64,000 nucleotides of DNA from Paracentrotus lividus. Taxonomy: Eukaryota > Echinodermata > Echinoidea > Camarodonta > Echinidae. Positions 34,631 to 46,425 of the stretch are shown piece by piece. How positions within the stretch are numbered: position 1 is the stretch's first letter; every line of letters begins with the position of its first letter. Location of the stretch: contig CALNVZ010003426.1 of the NCBI GenBank assembly GCA_940671915.1, positions 40,321,981 to 40,385,980 of the forward strand, in the 5' to 3' direction. The position numbers and the translations under genes are program-made. The notes beneath the pieces are model-generated. The model saw only the letters and a list, made by a program, of their open reading frames with translations. It did no database searches and had not been told where the DNA came from.

Positions 34631-36237
34631 ATAATGATTAAATAATTAATTAATTGATTAATAATTTACAGGGCCCGTATCAGAAATAAAGGGGTTATGG
34701 GTTTTCAATGAAACAACATTATTATATTATATGATAATTTTGAAGCAATGAATTCAGGATTTGGAAGTAGACTGGGCGCAAACGGAAAATAGTTGAACAA
34801 AGAAAAAAAGCCGCTCATGCAGATAACAATCTCTTTAGTTAATAGATTTGCAAGTATATTCAATGTGTACTTCTCAACGAAAAGCAAAATAAATAAATAA
34901 ATAAATAAAATAAAACAAAAATAAAGAGAGATAAAAGAAAAAGGAAAAGAAGGAGCACGGAGCTGTTTCGCCTAATTGCCCGCACTATCATGGCAAGACC
35001 GATAACAGGTGTTAGGGATATGAGGGGTATAGTTATGGAAACACGATTTTTAAACACCCTTCGTATATTCATGGGATCGCCAACGGCCAAATTTCGATAT
35101 TCGATTTTCATATTCAAAACTTTTTATTTTAATGACCGTCCGGGTATATCCCGCAAATATTAAATCATCCTTTTCTTTAACTTGACACTTGATTTTAATT
35201 TATTCATTTTTAAGTAAAGGGATCTTAAAATAGAGCCAATCCTAGCACCAATCTTACCAGAATCGTGATAATGGACATCATAATTATGGTTAATGATAAT
35301 ATTTATGAATCATATAAAGGTGAATTTTCCCATCTAAAGACAATTGCCGACAAAGAGCGCTTACCAGTGGTCATCTAGTTCATCTTTGAAACGACTTCCT
35401 ACAACTTGCCACGATTCATCACGACTTAACTATACTTTACAGTTTGATTGAATGGTACATTCCTTGATTTGTAGTGTTAAAAGCGATTCCAAGATTGTTT
35501 TCCTCGGTAAGAACCTTTTATACCCTCTTTTCGCTTCTCACGTTCTTGTGATTTATTTTTTCAGAGGTAGACTATATATAAGCATGAAAAATTAAATTCT
35601 GATTTGCTTGAACTCACGTTCATATATATATTTTTTTGCCCAGAATCCTTTCGATGTATGTATATATATATATCACTCCTGAAGAAGACAGAGGTCCGTC
35701 GAAAATTAGAGACTGAAGAATTTTTAAATTGGCGTAAATGAATTACTGGACTATATTTATATAGTGATAAAGGTTGCTCTCATTTTAAATAGGAAAAAAG
35801 GTTTAATGTGTAGTGATTTAAAGATTCATGACGTGCATGAGTAAAAAAAAATAAAGTATGAGAACAAAATAATCGTATGGTTACTACATAGCGGAGGAAA
35901 AATATTAGAAACTATTATCACTAAAATCAGATGGGGTCAGAACAATATAAATCATAATTTCTTTCAATAAGTTGCTATTTCAAAATTGTAAAGTTTTGTG
36001 GGGCCTATCGTATTAAGAAAACATTGAATTATTGCTTTAGTAAATAGCCTCGCCCTTCTTAAATATTATTTTGTCCTCGCCTCATTATTTTATGTGCTTG
36101 TCTGTTAATTTATTTTTATGGTATAAACAACGCTATACATATCAACCTTACCGCTTAATTGGATATATTTACAAAAGCGATATATTTACACAATACTATA
36201 AGACATAATTGAGACAATAATGGTCACTGTAAATATA
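34631..36237. other. Non-coding spacer
   Basis: No gene recognised. Contains an AAATAAAT tract (34888-34925). A CCTGAAGAAGACAGAGGTCC / GTCGAAA segment at 35683-35710 resembles dispersed repeat ends but has no partner here. Confidence 0.5.
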
Positions 36238-36744
36238 CAGTGCATATCAGAAAAAAGGTAATCTATTTTTAGAAGGTACATATTCCTAGCTCATTTGTTT
36301 TAGCTGTTTATGTAGCATACAATTAAAGACAAACTCCCCATCTTTCCAATGATACCTTTCTTGAATCGCAAATGTCAAGCATAATTGAGTTAATTGCAAA
36401 TGAATATAACAGGTACGGATTCCATTTTTCGAAGTTTTAAGAAAAGGAAAGAAGACTGAGTGAATGCTGTCCCTTCTGTGCCAGAGCATTGAATAGGATT
36501 GCATGTGATGATGTGAGACTCCTTTGAAAGCATCCACCCATTCTTTCATCCTTTGACAAAAACTTGGAAAAACGGTTTTTGAACCTAGCACTTTCTTTTG
36601 CAATTTACTCGGTTATGGGTTACATTTATGAAATCGTGATGAGTTCGTCTTCCATTATACGATAGAGATAAATAGATGAGCTGGAAATATGGCCCCTCCA
36701 AAAATGGATTACCTTCTTCTTCTTTTTTGTTTTGATACTCACAG
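36238..36744. mobile_element. Mariner-like non-autonomous element (family copy 1)
   Basis: Starts CAGTGCATATCAGAAAAAAG immediately after TA and ends in a degenerate complement (TTTGTTTTGATACTCACAG). A second member at 63008-63398 starts CAGTGCGTATCAAAACAAAG and shares GGTAAT, TATTCCTAG(C/T)TCATTT and ATATGGCCC..GGATTACC. The minus strand has a 105-codon frame (36286-36603) with no known domain. The TA flank and CAGTG ends fit Tc1/mariner (established for that group); assignment is inference. Confidence 0.6.
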
Positions 36745-36799
36745 CATATGATATTACCATTGCATTATCACATTTTTTCCCTTCATATTATTCCTTAAA

Positions 36800-36800
<1 letters not shown>

Positions 36801-36841
<41 letters not shown>

Positions 36842-36856
36842 ATATATATATATATA
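36801..36856. repeat. TA microsatellite
   Basis: (TA)n of about 56 bases with one TTA interruption. The following stretch to 37490 is non-coding; another TA run occupies 37494-37540 just upstream of the LRR-Ig gene. Confidence 0.9.
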
Positions 36857-37566
36857 CATGTGTGTCAAATAAATGTACAAGTGGAAAACATTTTTTTATA
36901 GTATGAAAATTAATCACAACCGGTATTGTTTGATATTTCTGTAAAGCAGGAAATCAGACTTTCTTTTGCAATTTTTTTCATCAAATTTGGTGCGGTAGTT
37001 TTTGAGATATGACTAGTTTCTACAATCAAGAAAATCCATTTTCGCACGCCGTCCCATGCCTTTGTGTATAGGTTTCGAATAATGGCCGTGAAGTGCTCAA
37101 TTTCGATTTGTTCCTCGTCGCATAAAATTTAACATAACTTTTGTTTTACGAAAGCAAATTATACAGAACAAAGCGCATCAGCAAGGAAAATCTTTTGGCT
37201 TTATTTTTTGGTACCACATACACACATTATTTGAAAATATTTCACACCTAAATATTTTTTTTCCCGACTGTACCATTTTAATTGACACAGACTATATATA
37301 TAAATATATATCTACCTATTTTCGTCCTTAAGGCGAATTTCTTTGTTTCCTCCTTTATATCGCCCCAACTAACCCTATCCCTAACCCTATAGAATTGGGC
37401 GTTAAAGGAATTTTTCGCCTATAGAAAGTCGCTAAGGGAGTCGTGACTGAATAGAGCTATTCTTCTCAGTTCCCTTAAGGCCCGTTTTAGTAAGATATAT
37501 ATATATATTATATATATATATATATATAATATATATTATCATTATTCTTTTACCAAAGGTGCTACA

Positions 37567-40500
37567 ATGGCTAAGGGACAAAACAGACAAGTTGGCAAAG
37601 CCTGCTATCTCCTGTTGATTTCTGCCACTATGCTTTACTTAGCTTCTCCTAAGCCAATAGATCTCTGCAATTATTGCAAATGCTTCACAGTGGAATGTCC
37701 TGCAGGGGCGTTTTCGCCGTTGGAGCCCGCTAAAATCAACCCTCGAGGACGACAGCTCTTCTCATTAAATCTGGACATACCCCCTTCGAAAATACCAGTT
37801 GATCTTTTGAGGATAACTCCAGTATTATAGCATTGGATTTAATGGACAACTTTTATGTCAAGTTGATGATCGGCTCTTTATGAAACTTCGTCAACTTCGA
37901 TCCCTGATAGTCGAAATGAACCGACTCTCAGATGTTCCTGTGTTTCACAATCTCACGTCACTTGAGACACTCGAAATAACTTTAAATAACATTCACAACA
38001 TCGGGTACAATCTTAGGGACCATGCTCCTGAATTGGAAAGGCTTTTTCTAAATCTCAACAAGGTTACAACCATTAGTGGGAGGCAACTGCCGACGAAGCT
38101 CCGTCAACTATACCTACGTTTTAACCAGATTAATGCTATCGACAGTGATTCGTTGTCAGGTCTTCTTCACTTGATTATTGTAGATCTCACAGGTAACCAC
38201 ATACGCCGGGTCCCAACTGGAACTTTCTCTTTGCCTAATTTGAAAACGGTCCTCCTAAATAACAACAAGATTATCGAAATTTCTCCTAATGCTTTTTTTT
38301 TCAGGTCAACTCAATACTCTTGTTCTAAATCGTAATGAACTGTTCTCGATTGATCATCTTCGGAACCTCCATTCTTTAGAGATTTTAGACATTTCAATGC
38401 AAACGGGTAGAGTCAAATTGGAAGACTTTGTACCTCTTGAACACCTTACCTCATTGGACATAACTGATTGTTCATCCGATCTATTCTCTACCATATTAGC
38501 CCAGACTCCAAAGTTGTTACGCCTGGAGGTTGCACATGGGACATGTGGACAGATAGTTATACCTAGTCATCCATCGCTAAGTATTTTGAGTCTCAACTTT
38601 GGCGCTGTTACTGACATAAAAAACCTGACCTCGTTGCCAATGTGAATGTCTGTAACTGCATTGAATAACATGCTAACATCAATTCCGCGAGTATCTGGAC
38701 TTCTAAATTTGAAAAACGTTGACTTCAATCGAAACCACATAAAGAGCCTCTCAGAATCTGATTTGCAAGACCTTCCCAGTTTAAGAACAATCAATTTATC
38801 GAATAACAATATAACATCTATAACAGGTGACTTCCATAACCCACTACTTGTATGGATAAGTTTGTCGCACAATCGGATTCAGAAAATTTCAACTCAAGCT
38901 TTTTCCAACCTGCTGAAACTACAGGAATTGGACATAGGATCTAACCCTATCGGTAACGAAAAGAACATAGAATTTAGCCGAGGACTGACCTTACTACTTT
39001 GGATGCATGGTGAAATAAAAGCCTTAGATTCCGACTCCTTCCAGGCGCGGATCCAAGAAAGTCGAATTGAATGCATTTAGGGGGCCCAATTGTCTGGGGA
39101 CAAAGAGCCGCTTTTGTTCCCAGACAATTGGGCCCCCGAAATGCATTCAATTCGATTTTCTTCGATCCGCGCCTGCCTTCAGAGGTCTATGAGTTTAGTT
39201 AGTCTCCAACTAAGCAGTAACATGATAACAAAGATTAATGGCATTTCCTTTCTTCCCGGTTTGACATCTTTTAAATTAGATCATAATCCTATCACTTTTC
39301 TGTCACACCAATTATTCCATGCCCTTCCCAATCTAAGTTATCTCTCACTTGATCACGCTCGCCTTGTCACTCTTGCAGTCAGACATGGGGTGTTCTATCG
39401 GATGAAGACGGTGCTCCTCCGGGGTAATCTACTGACGAGACTACCACGTGAAATTAGTCTTAATTTCCCTAACTTGAAACATCTTGATCTTTTGAACAAT
39501 CATATCTGTCATTTTGACTTCGACACATTCTCACTCTTTCCCAATCTTAATGATTTATCGATTGATGGAAATCCTATACCACACTATGATACGAATGTAA
39601 CACACAATGTTTCAATGGCATATTTTAAGTTTGGGTCAATCAATACGAAATTTGTGTCTGAAGAAATGTTTTATGCTTTAAAGAATGTTCGGATAGTTAA
39701 AATTCTTGGATCATCGTCAGTTGATGTTCCAAACATGTTTTTTACTGGGTATGGCGAAAAACTGTCTCGTGCCATTAACGGCGCAACGCTCCACAAGAAC
39801 ATGTTAGCATCACAAAAGCTTTACAACTTTGCCCTCGAGAATGCAATTATCAGTTCAACTTCCTGTAATAATGTGCTTCGCAAGAGAAGTATGAAATATT
39901 TTGTATTTAAAAATGTTTCAATACTTCCTGAAATGAACATCAACAGGAGCATGGTACATACACATGTTTCAGCGATGTACTACCAAACGTCTGGTCTCTC
40001 CGAATTCCCCAAATTTCTTGCACCTTTGATGCTGACGTTAAACCTTGCTGGAAACCTAATAGTTACATTCAATCTGAAAGATTTAACACAGTTCTATCCA
40101 AGATTGGACGATCTTGACCTGTCGAAAAATTCCATCAGGGTGCTTTCTAACTGTGTAGGGACAGGCGTGACACATCCTCTTCAAATCCTCAATCTTCATG
40201 ACAATGACCTTGGGAGATTTGTTGCTTGGGAGTGTAGCAATGGTTTCAGAACTCTGACAAATCTGAGGATGTTGACTTTAGGTGACAATCATCTGTCTTA
40301 TTTAGAAACTGAAATGATCCCAAAGTCGTCGGCAAAACAACCTCCATTTAGAACTTCGATTAATGCGAAAAATAACAATCTTATTTGTGACTGCCATCAA
40401 AGATGGTTAGTAGAAATGACAGATTTCATCAAATTTGTAGATACAAAGTGCTCGGTGCCATTGGAACATGCCAATAAAGATCTGTCTCAGCTATTAACCG

Positions 40501-41081
40501 ATGGTTTCCCGTGCAAGATGTCTTTGTCGGAAACACACGTATGTGATATTTCTAACAACTCAGTTGTTTTAGTACGATGTCCAGTTGTATCCCATCCCTT
40601 GCCTCGAATTGCATGGTTGCAGGGGAATTCTAGTAAATCTGGTCTGAACTTAACTGCAAAAGATTGTGATTTTCATACAATTTTCAAATGGGACCTTAAG
40701 ACTCAGTTGATTGATTCGGATATTGGATTGCAATATGCTGGTAGAGACGAAGCAAATGTATCACTGACCTGCCTTGCAAGTGACGAGACTGATACGCTTG
40801 AGATTGATATACAGGTACAAATAAAATTTACATATTTCGTTGGGTCAGGAGATAGCTCCAATCTAACTGCCCAATGCAGCATGAGAGTAAAAGAGGCAGT
40901 TGACAGCTTTGAATATACAGCTGAAAATAATTCGGAGGTTGTCTCGCAAGAATTGCGCACCAATGGCGGGGCGTACGGATGTAGGCCTACAAAATGTTAC
41001 TCCAAATCCGCAGATGGCGGGTTGATCATGATTATGATTGCAATTACCTGTCTTTGTCAATATATTATGATGGTGAACTAA
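37567..41081 (+). pseudogene. Intronless LRR-Ig receptor-like gene, disrupted
   Basis: The N-terminal frame starts MAKGQNRQVGKACYLLLISA with a good signal peptide, then a Cys-rich LRR N-cap (CNYCKCFTVEC). About 25 leucine-rich repeats follow (for example LKTVLLNNNKIIEISPNAF, LRTINLSNNNITSITGDF, LKHLDLLNNHICHFDFDTF). Next come an LRR C-cap (NNNLICDCHQRWLV), one Ig-like domain (VRCPVV..IAWLQ..VSLTC) and a hydrophobic C-terminus of about 19 residues that could be a membrane segment or GPI signal. No TIR domain, so it is not a complete Toll-like receptor. Breaks: single-base frameshifts near 37811 and 37878, one in the T-run near 38298, an in-frame TGA at 38643, a MITE at 39042-39175 and a further frame offset just after it. 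The last 663-codon frame (39090-41081) is open to the end. Either a recent pseudogene or partly sequencing error; the MITE is real structure. Confidence 0.85.
39042..39175. mobile_element. 134-bp hairpin MITE inserted in the LRR-Ig gene
   Basis: Ends CAGGCGCGGATC(C/G)AAGAAA are inverted and the two arms pair over nearly their whole length around a short CAAAGAGCCGCTTTTG centre. The host sequence CCTTC is present on both sides (39037-39041 and 39176-39180), a 5-bp target-site duplication. The element brings a stop codon (TAG at 39078) into the LRR frame. It belongs to the CAGGCGC(G)GATCC family seen at 23063-23452 and 47733-47968. Confidence 0.88.
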
Positions 41082-41443
41082 TTGGATCTTATTCTAGTGC
41101 CGTTATATAAATATGAAATATGGGAGGCCATTCTGTGCCAATCCCCTCTGTTTTGTGAGTATTTTATGAGTTCTAGAGATGGCTTCCCACTCATTTCGGC
41201 TATTCTCCTGAGATACGTCATTCTCTGTCTCTCCCTTGCTCTCTTTCCCTCTGCCGTTTCTGTCAAAGTCAATCTTTCCATTCCTGCTTTCCGGAGACAG
41301 TGACCAAGAAACTTGAGCTGATGGCTTCTGATTGTTGCGAGGAGTTTTCTTTCAGTATCTGCCCTGATAAAGACATCCTTCTTTGATGTGTGGCTTGTCC
41401 AACGTATTCTCAGCACCCTCCTGAAAAACCACATCTCATGCAT
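41078..41443 (-). pseudogene. LINE fragment, C-terminal end of reverse-transcriptase ORF
   Basis: The minus strand encodes about 120 residues with MWFFRRVLRIRWTSHTSKKD, RKLLATIRSHQLKFLGHCLR and RMASHISYLYNGT. This is the well-known tail of RTE/'craniofacial development protein 2'-like and related non-LTR polyproteins, after the catalytic RT core. The 5' part is missing, as expected for 5'-truncated LINE copies. The stop codon (41080-41078) lies within the end of the LRR-Ig frame on the other strand, so the LINE 3' end abuts that gene. Confidence 0.8.
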
Positions 41444-41907
41444 TGGATATTGAGCATGAACAAAGATTTGATAGCCATCGCACCCTAGTGACTTAATTAC
41501 TTGACCCCTTTCTTGAACCCTTACGCCTTGTTCATACCGATGGAAAGACTGCCGAAATGCAGTGGTATCATCACATTAGTCTCTGATCTTGTATAGAGTT
41601 ATATGGTCATGATGGTGGATCAATTGCAATTGTGTGGGTAGAGTCTTGAGCTTGTTTGGTGAGCGTGGAGGGATCTCGTGCTCGAACCAGCAAGTCTCTA
41701 AGAGTGCGCCCTCGACGGAAGGATGTAGTGGGGGCTATAAGTATATAAGTGTTAGTATTTTGTTGTTATGTTGTTATTTTGTGCTATATCGATGTAGATA
41801 CGGAATAACAATTTATTGTTGATAACTAATTATATTGTAATGTGGGAATATACTGTATTAGTAGTTTTTATAACAATGTACATCGCACAGTTTATATTTT
41901 CATTATA
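41444..41907. other. Spacer, possible tRNA-like remnant
   Basis: No gene seen. The segment 41634-41700 (GTGGGTAGAGTCTTGAGC .. GTGCTCGAACC) vaguely resembles polymerase III A and B boxes but does not fold into a tRNA; it may be a SINE remnant. 41745-41905 is AT-rich. Confidence 0.3.
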
Positions 41908-42689
41908 CAGGGTGTATCAATAAAAACGGGACAGTTTTGAAAAGTCTGTCAAAATTTCGTTTAAAATTATGATGTCTATATTTTGATGTTAACAGATGCT
42001 CTGAAGTCTTATCTTTCAAATGCCATTTAAAATGATAAGTTTCGTTCATGCTTGAGCGCACACAGAACGTTTTTGTCGGGGGCTCAAAAAAAGGCTTGCG
42101 CACAAAATGGAAGAAAACGAGAAATACGATCATTAGACTTATTGCTAATCAGCAGACTTCCTCTTAACCTTTTCATTATTTTGGCACTTATTTTCGAATT
42201 ATGCTTTCAAAATTCATTTACAAAGCTATTTATTTACTTGAACTGTTTTTTGTTTTGTTCTGTTTTTGTTTTTTCACATGTTAACATGTTATCTTTTAGC
42301 ACAGAATATTCCTTTAAACTAAAAAAATAAAAAATAATAATAAAAAAAAAATGTTGTCAACCCAAGAAAGGGGATTTGATTGATTGCTTGCTTTGTTTGT
42401 TCGTTGTTTGTTTGTTTGATTGATTGATTGATTGATTGTTTGATTGATAGATTGATTTATTAATTGATTGATTGACCATTTTGAATGATTGATTAATTCA
42501 TTTTTTCTTTGAATGATTGATTGATTGGTCGATTACTTTTTGAATGATTGTTCAAATGATAATTGATTAAATCGTAGGAAGAATCCTAGGAAATCGACTC
42601 AAGAGACTGACATAATCATTGATCAGTGTAAAGTAACAATCAATCCGAATGGAAGTACCTGATTCAGAATAAACTTTGAATTTAACGAA

Positions 42690-42724
<35 letters not shown>

Positions 42725-43244
42725 TCCGACAAAAACTTTCCGTGTTCGCATAAGCATGAACAAAAGAAACACAGCAATCAATCAATCAAACAATCAATCA
42801 ATTAAACAACCAACCTAATCCCCTTTCTTGGGTTGACAAAAAAAAATTAAGTTTGAAGGAATATTTATTGCAAAAAGATAACATATTAAAATGAAAACAA
42901 AAACAAAACAATTAAAGTAAAGTAAACAGCTTTGTAACTAAATTTCAAATCATAATTCGAAAATAATGGCAAAGATAAACAAAAAGTTTAGAGAAAGAAT
43001 GCTGATTAGCAAGAAGTCTGATGATCATATTTCTCATTTTTCCATTTTGTGCGCAAGCCTTTTTTTGAGCCCCCGATAAAAATGTTCTGTGTGTGCTCAA
43101 GCATGAACGAAACTTATTTTTTTAAATTGCATTTGAAAGATAAGACTTCAGAGCATCTATTAACATAAAAATACAGACATCATAATTTGAAACAAAATTT
43201 TGACAGACTTTTCAAAACTGTCCCGTTTTTATTGATACGCACTG
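41908..43244. mobile_element. 1.34-kb mariner-like foldback element
   Basis: It starts CAGGGTGTATCAATAAAAAC after TA and ends in the complement of CAGTGCGTATCAATAAAAAC before TA. Arms of about 450 bp (41908-42400 and 42780-43244) are inverted and about 85-90% alike by eye. The loop contains GATT/CAAT simple repeats (42405-42480, 42770-42800) and a T-run (42691-42720). No transposase frame; short open frames are not conserved between arms. TA duplication and CAGTG-like ends indicate a Tc1/mariner-mobilised foldback (inference). Confidence 0.8.
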
Positions 43245-43689
43245 TAGTGTACACTATTGTTGTTATTAAGTGCTATATCAATATAGATACAGAATAACTA
43301 TTTATTGTTTATAAAGACTAAACACAATTATAATAAACTTGTGCTCATACTATAATCATATGGATTAGTAGTTTTCTTTAACAATATACACTTTAAGAAT
43401 AATCCACATACTGAATGGTTCCTAATCCTCTTCATCTATTCACCCGGTTTTGGTCGAGACAAACTCTTGTCACGCCTCGTCACTCCTAGCGCTCTTTGTC
43501 ACGTGACCTTACACTCTCTTTACATTAAATCAAACACTACACAGTAACACAACAAGTACAGAAACTCAGTCAAATTAATTATCTTCAATTTATTTTCTGC
43601 TCTGATTATGTTTAAGAATTTTATATAGTTGAAATGTGCATGTGTATATACATAAGTATACATGTATATGTGTGTTTGCGTAGACTTAT
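43245..43689. other. Non-coding spacer
   Basis: No gene; AT-rich with a TATACATAAGTATACATGTA stretch near 43650. The segment 43260-43400 resembles 41745-41895 (TGCTATATC(A/G)AT.TAGATAC.GAATAAC), so the foldback element is flanked by a short duplicated host-like sequence. Confidence 0.5.
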
Positions 43690-46066
43690 CTAAACACAAC
43701 ACAAAAAGAAAGTTCCCCCTATTTCAGATATCAATAATTTTTTAACCAGCAGGAATTAAAAAAATCTAATTATATATCCATATAGGGAATTTTATAAGCT
43801 ACCATCGGAGCGAATTTTAGGAAAAATCATCAAGTCATGCTTCAGTGATTAATGGTTGAATGCAAAAATGTCAATTTTTGAAATTCACAAGCCTAAAATC
43901 ACAACTTTGATTTAATGATATCGGACCCATTTTCAAATTTTAAACAATTTACACGTCAGAATTTATGCAAAACGTGCTTCCCAACATACGGAATCGAACT
44001 TTGCGTCAAATTTCACGGTTGAGTGAGCATTCAGCAAAAATTGCCATGGTATAATCGATCAAAATGTGAGGGAATTCCTGTTTTGGAAGTGTATGAAACC
44101 AATATCCATCCATTCACGGTTGAATGAACCCATCAATCAACCAAAAAAAAAAAAATTACGAAGAGTCATTGAAGTCATTTTATGCACTAGAAAGCATCTC
44201 AATAACATTTTTTGGGTTTTATTTATATTCTTTGGGCACGTGTCAATGCTTCAGTGAGCACGTGAGACTGGAAAAGCCCATTTTCTAACGTATGGACTAC
44301 AATTCAAATCCTTACTTTGATTGAATATAACAATTCTTTTCGGGGAGTACTTTTGATTTTATTTCCATAAAGGTCCCGATGTTTCACGCCTCAGTGGGCA
44401 CAAGATACAAGAAAATCATGAAAATAAGAAGAAGTTTCGGGCTTCGTCACGGTTCAGTGACTTTTCGAATACGGAATTTGAGTAATGATCATGTTAGTTA
44501 GATACCAGTTGAAGCTATGTGCAAAGTTTCATAAAATAATTCACAGTCAAATGGACAAAAACTGACAATTAAAATATGCCAAATTTCACTTTTGTTTAAC
44601 TTTTGTTAAACCTCAGAAGCAAATCATGTAAATGGAGGAGGAAATCAATACCTGACAAAATAAATGTGAAATTCGGCCAATTTCATTGATGATTATTGTT
44701 ACTTCTACAGTGAGTTATGTCACAAAACTTGGCACACAGCTTCAACTGATCTCCAACTAACATGATCTTGTTTCAAATTACGTATTCGAAGAGTCACTGA
44801 ACCATGACAAAGCCCGAAACTTTCTTCTCATTTGCATGATTTTCTTGTATCTTGTGCCCACTGAGGCGTGAAACATCGCGGAATTTTTGTGAAAATAAAT
44901 CAAAAGTACTCCCAACAAGAATTGTTAATATTCAATCAAAGTAAGAATTTGAATTTTACACTGTAAAAAAAAAGGTACTCGCAAGAAAATGAGTAAACTA
45001 ATGCTTTACTCCCAACGGAGTAAATTTGTTTACGCTTAACAGAGCTAGTAAAAAGATAACGCGCGAAGAAAATGAGTAAACATAATTATGCTTTAGCCAA
45101 CGGAGTAAATTTTGTTTACTCTTAACAGAGTAAAAAGGTAACTCGCAAGAAAATGAGTAAACTAATGCTTTAGTCCAACGGAGTAAATTTTGTTTACGCT
45201 TAACAGAGCTAGTAAAAAGGTAACTCGCAAGAAAATGAGTAAATTAATTGTTTACTCTTTCGAAGCTAGGAATGATACAAGAATGACTAAAAGTTACTCT
45301 TTTCTGAGTAACATTTGGCTCTACAGCATGAGTAATATTTTTTACTCATTTCACGCGAGTTACCTTTTTGCTCAGTATTGGGTAAGATTTTACTCATTTT
45401 TTTTACAGTGTGTCCATACGTGAGAAAAGGGCTTTTCAAGTCTCACGTGCTCACTGAAGCATGAATTTTTAAATAAATGCATTAGGATCATTGACACGTG
45501 CCCAAGAAATATAAATAAAACCAAAAAAAATGTTATTGAGATGCTTTCTAGTGCATAAAATGACTACAATGACTCTCATAATCTAAAATGGCCTATTTTT
45601 GGTTGATTGATGGTTCATTAACCGTGAATGGATGGATATTGGTTTCAACACTTCCAAACAGGAATTCCCTCACATTTGATCGATTATACCATGGCAAAGA
45701 AGGGAAATCGCAGTTTTGGCAATTTTTGCTGAATGCTCACACAACCGTGAAATTTGACGCAAATGTCGATTCCGTATGTTGGGAAGCACGTTTTGCATAC
45801 ATTATGACGTGTAAATTGTTTAAAATTGAAAATGGTCCGATATCATTAAATCAAAGTTGTGATTTAGGCTTGTGAACTTCAAAACTGACATTTTTTGCAT
45901 TCAACCATTAATCACTGGAGCATGACTAGATGATTTTTCCTAAATTCGCTCCTATGGTAGCTAATAAAATCCCCTACATGACATATAATTAGATTTTTTA
46001 AATTCCTCCTGGTTAAAAAATTATATAATCTGAAATAGGGGAACTTTCTTTTTGTTTTGTGTTTAT
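43690..46066. repeat. 2.4-kb palindrome (foldback element)
   Basis: Left arm 43690-44560 and right arm 44690-46066 are inverted. Edge words AAAAAGAAAGTTCCCC and GGGGAACTTTCTTTTT face each other, and internal words such as GTGGGCACAAGATACAAGAA (44396) and its complement (44845) match. The right arm is longer because a separate 452-bp MITE is inserted in it. No coding capacity: the 95-codon frame at 45588 lies inside an arm and is not conserved in the other arm. Confidence 0.85.
44959..45410. mobile_element. 452-bp CACTGTAAAA-ended MITE nested in the palindrome
   Basis: Ends CACTGTAAAAAAA and TTTTTTTACAGTG are inverted. The interior holds about three tandem units of roughly 85-100 bp containing GCAAGAAAATGAGTAAAC, CAACGGAGTAAATTT and CTTAACAGAG. 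The uninterrupted left arm of the host palindrome shows the empty site (near 44300), which proves later insertion into the right arm. Confidence 0.8.
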
Positions 46067-46425
46067 ATATGTTTGTTATAATAATGTAAAAAAATTGCTC
46101 CTTGGTACTATTTTGTTTTTTGTTTTGGTTTTTGTTATATACAGCCCTTGAAGAAGGGGTATAGTCGAAAGCTTGGCAAATAGAGTGGGTTTTTTTCAGC
46201 AACGCCAATCTCCTCTTGTTTTTATTTCGACTATATATATATATATATATTAAGACGTCCAAGTGTCAAAAGAGGCCGGGATGCTGATTTGTTTAAACTT
46301 TGTACCATACGGTTTTAACATTTTCATTAATCATGTTAATTCAGCTTTTCGATTACATTTTCTTTCCCTTTCATGTTTAGAGTGAAAGATAAGTACCTTT
46401 AAGTGTTCCTATATCTGACAGCTAA
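46067..46425. other. Non-coding spacer with a TA run
   Basis: No gene. (TA)n at 46223-46250. Contains CCTTGAAGAAGGGGTATAGT then CGAAAGCTTGGC (46145-46178), a dispersed repeat-end-like motif. Confidence 0.5.

Noticed and set aside
37567-41081. Toll-like receptor identity
   Set aside because: The LRR array and caps would fit, but an Ig-like domain and a short hydrophobic tail follow and no TIR domain is present, so LRR-Ig is the better call.
45588-45875. 95-codon plus-strand frame
   Set aside because: It lies within the arm of the 2.4-kb palindrome and is not kept open in the opposite arm.
46145-46178. Hammerhead-ribozyme-like word (TTGAAGAAGG...CGAAA); a similar word lies at 35683
   Set aside because: The conserved CTGANGA core is interrupted at 46145 and the stem II closing pair does not form in either copy, so a ribozyme cannot be supported by eye.
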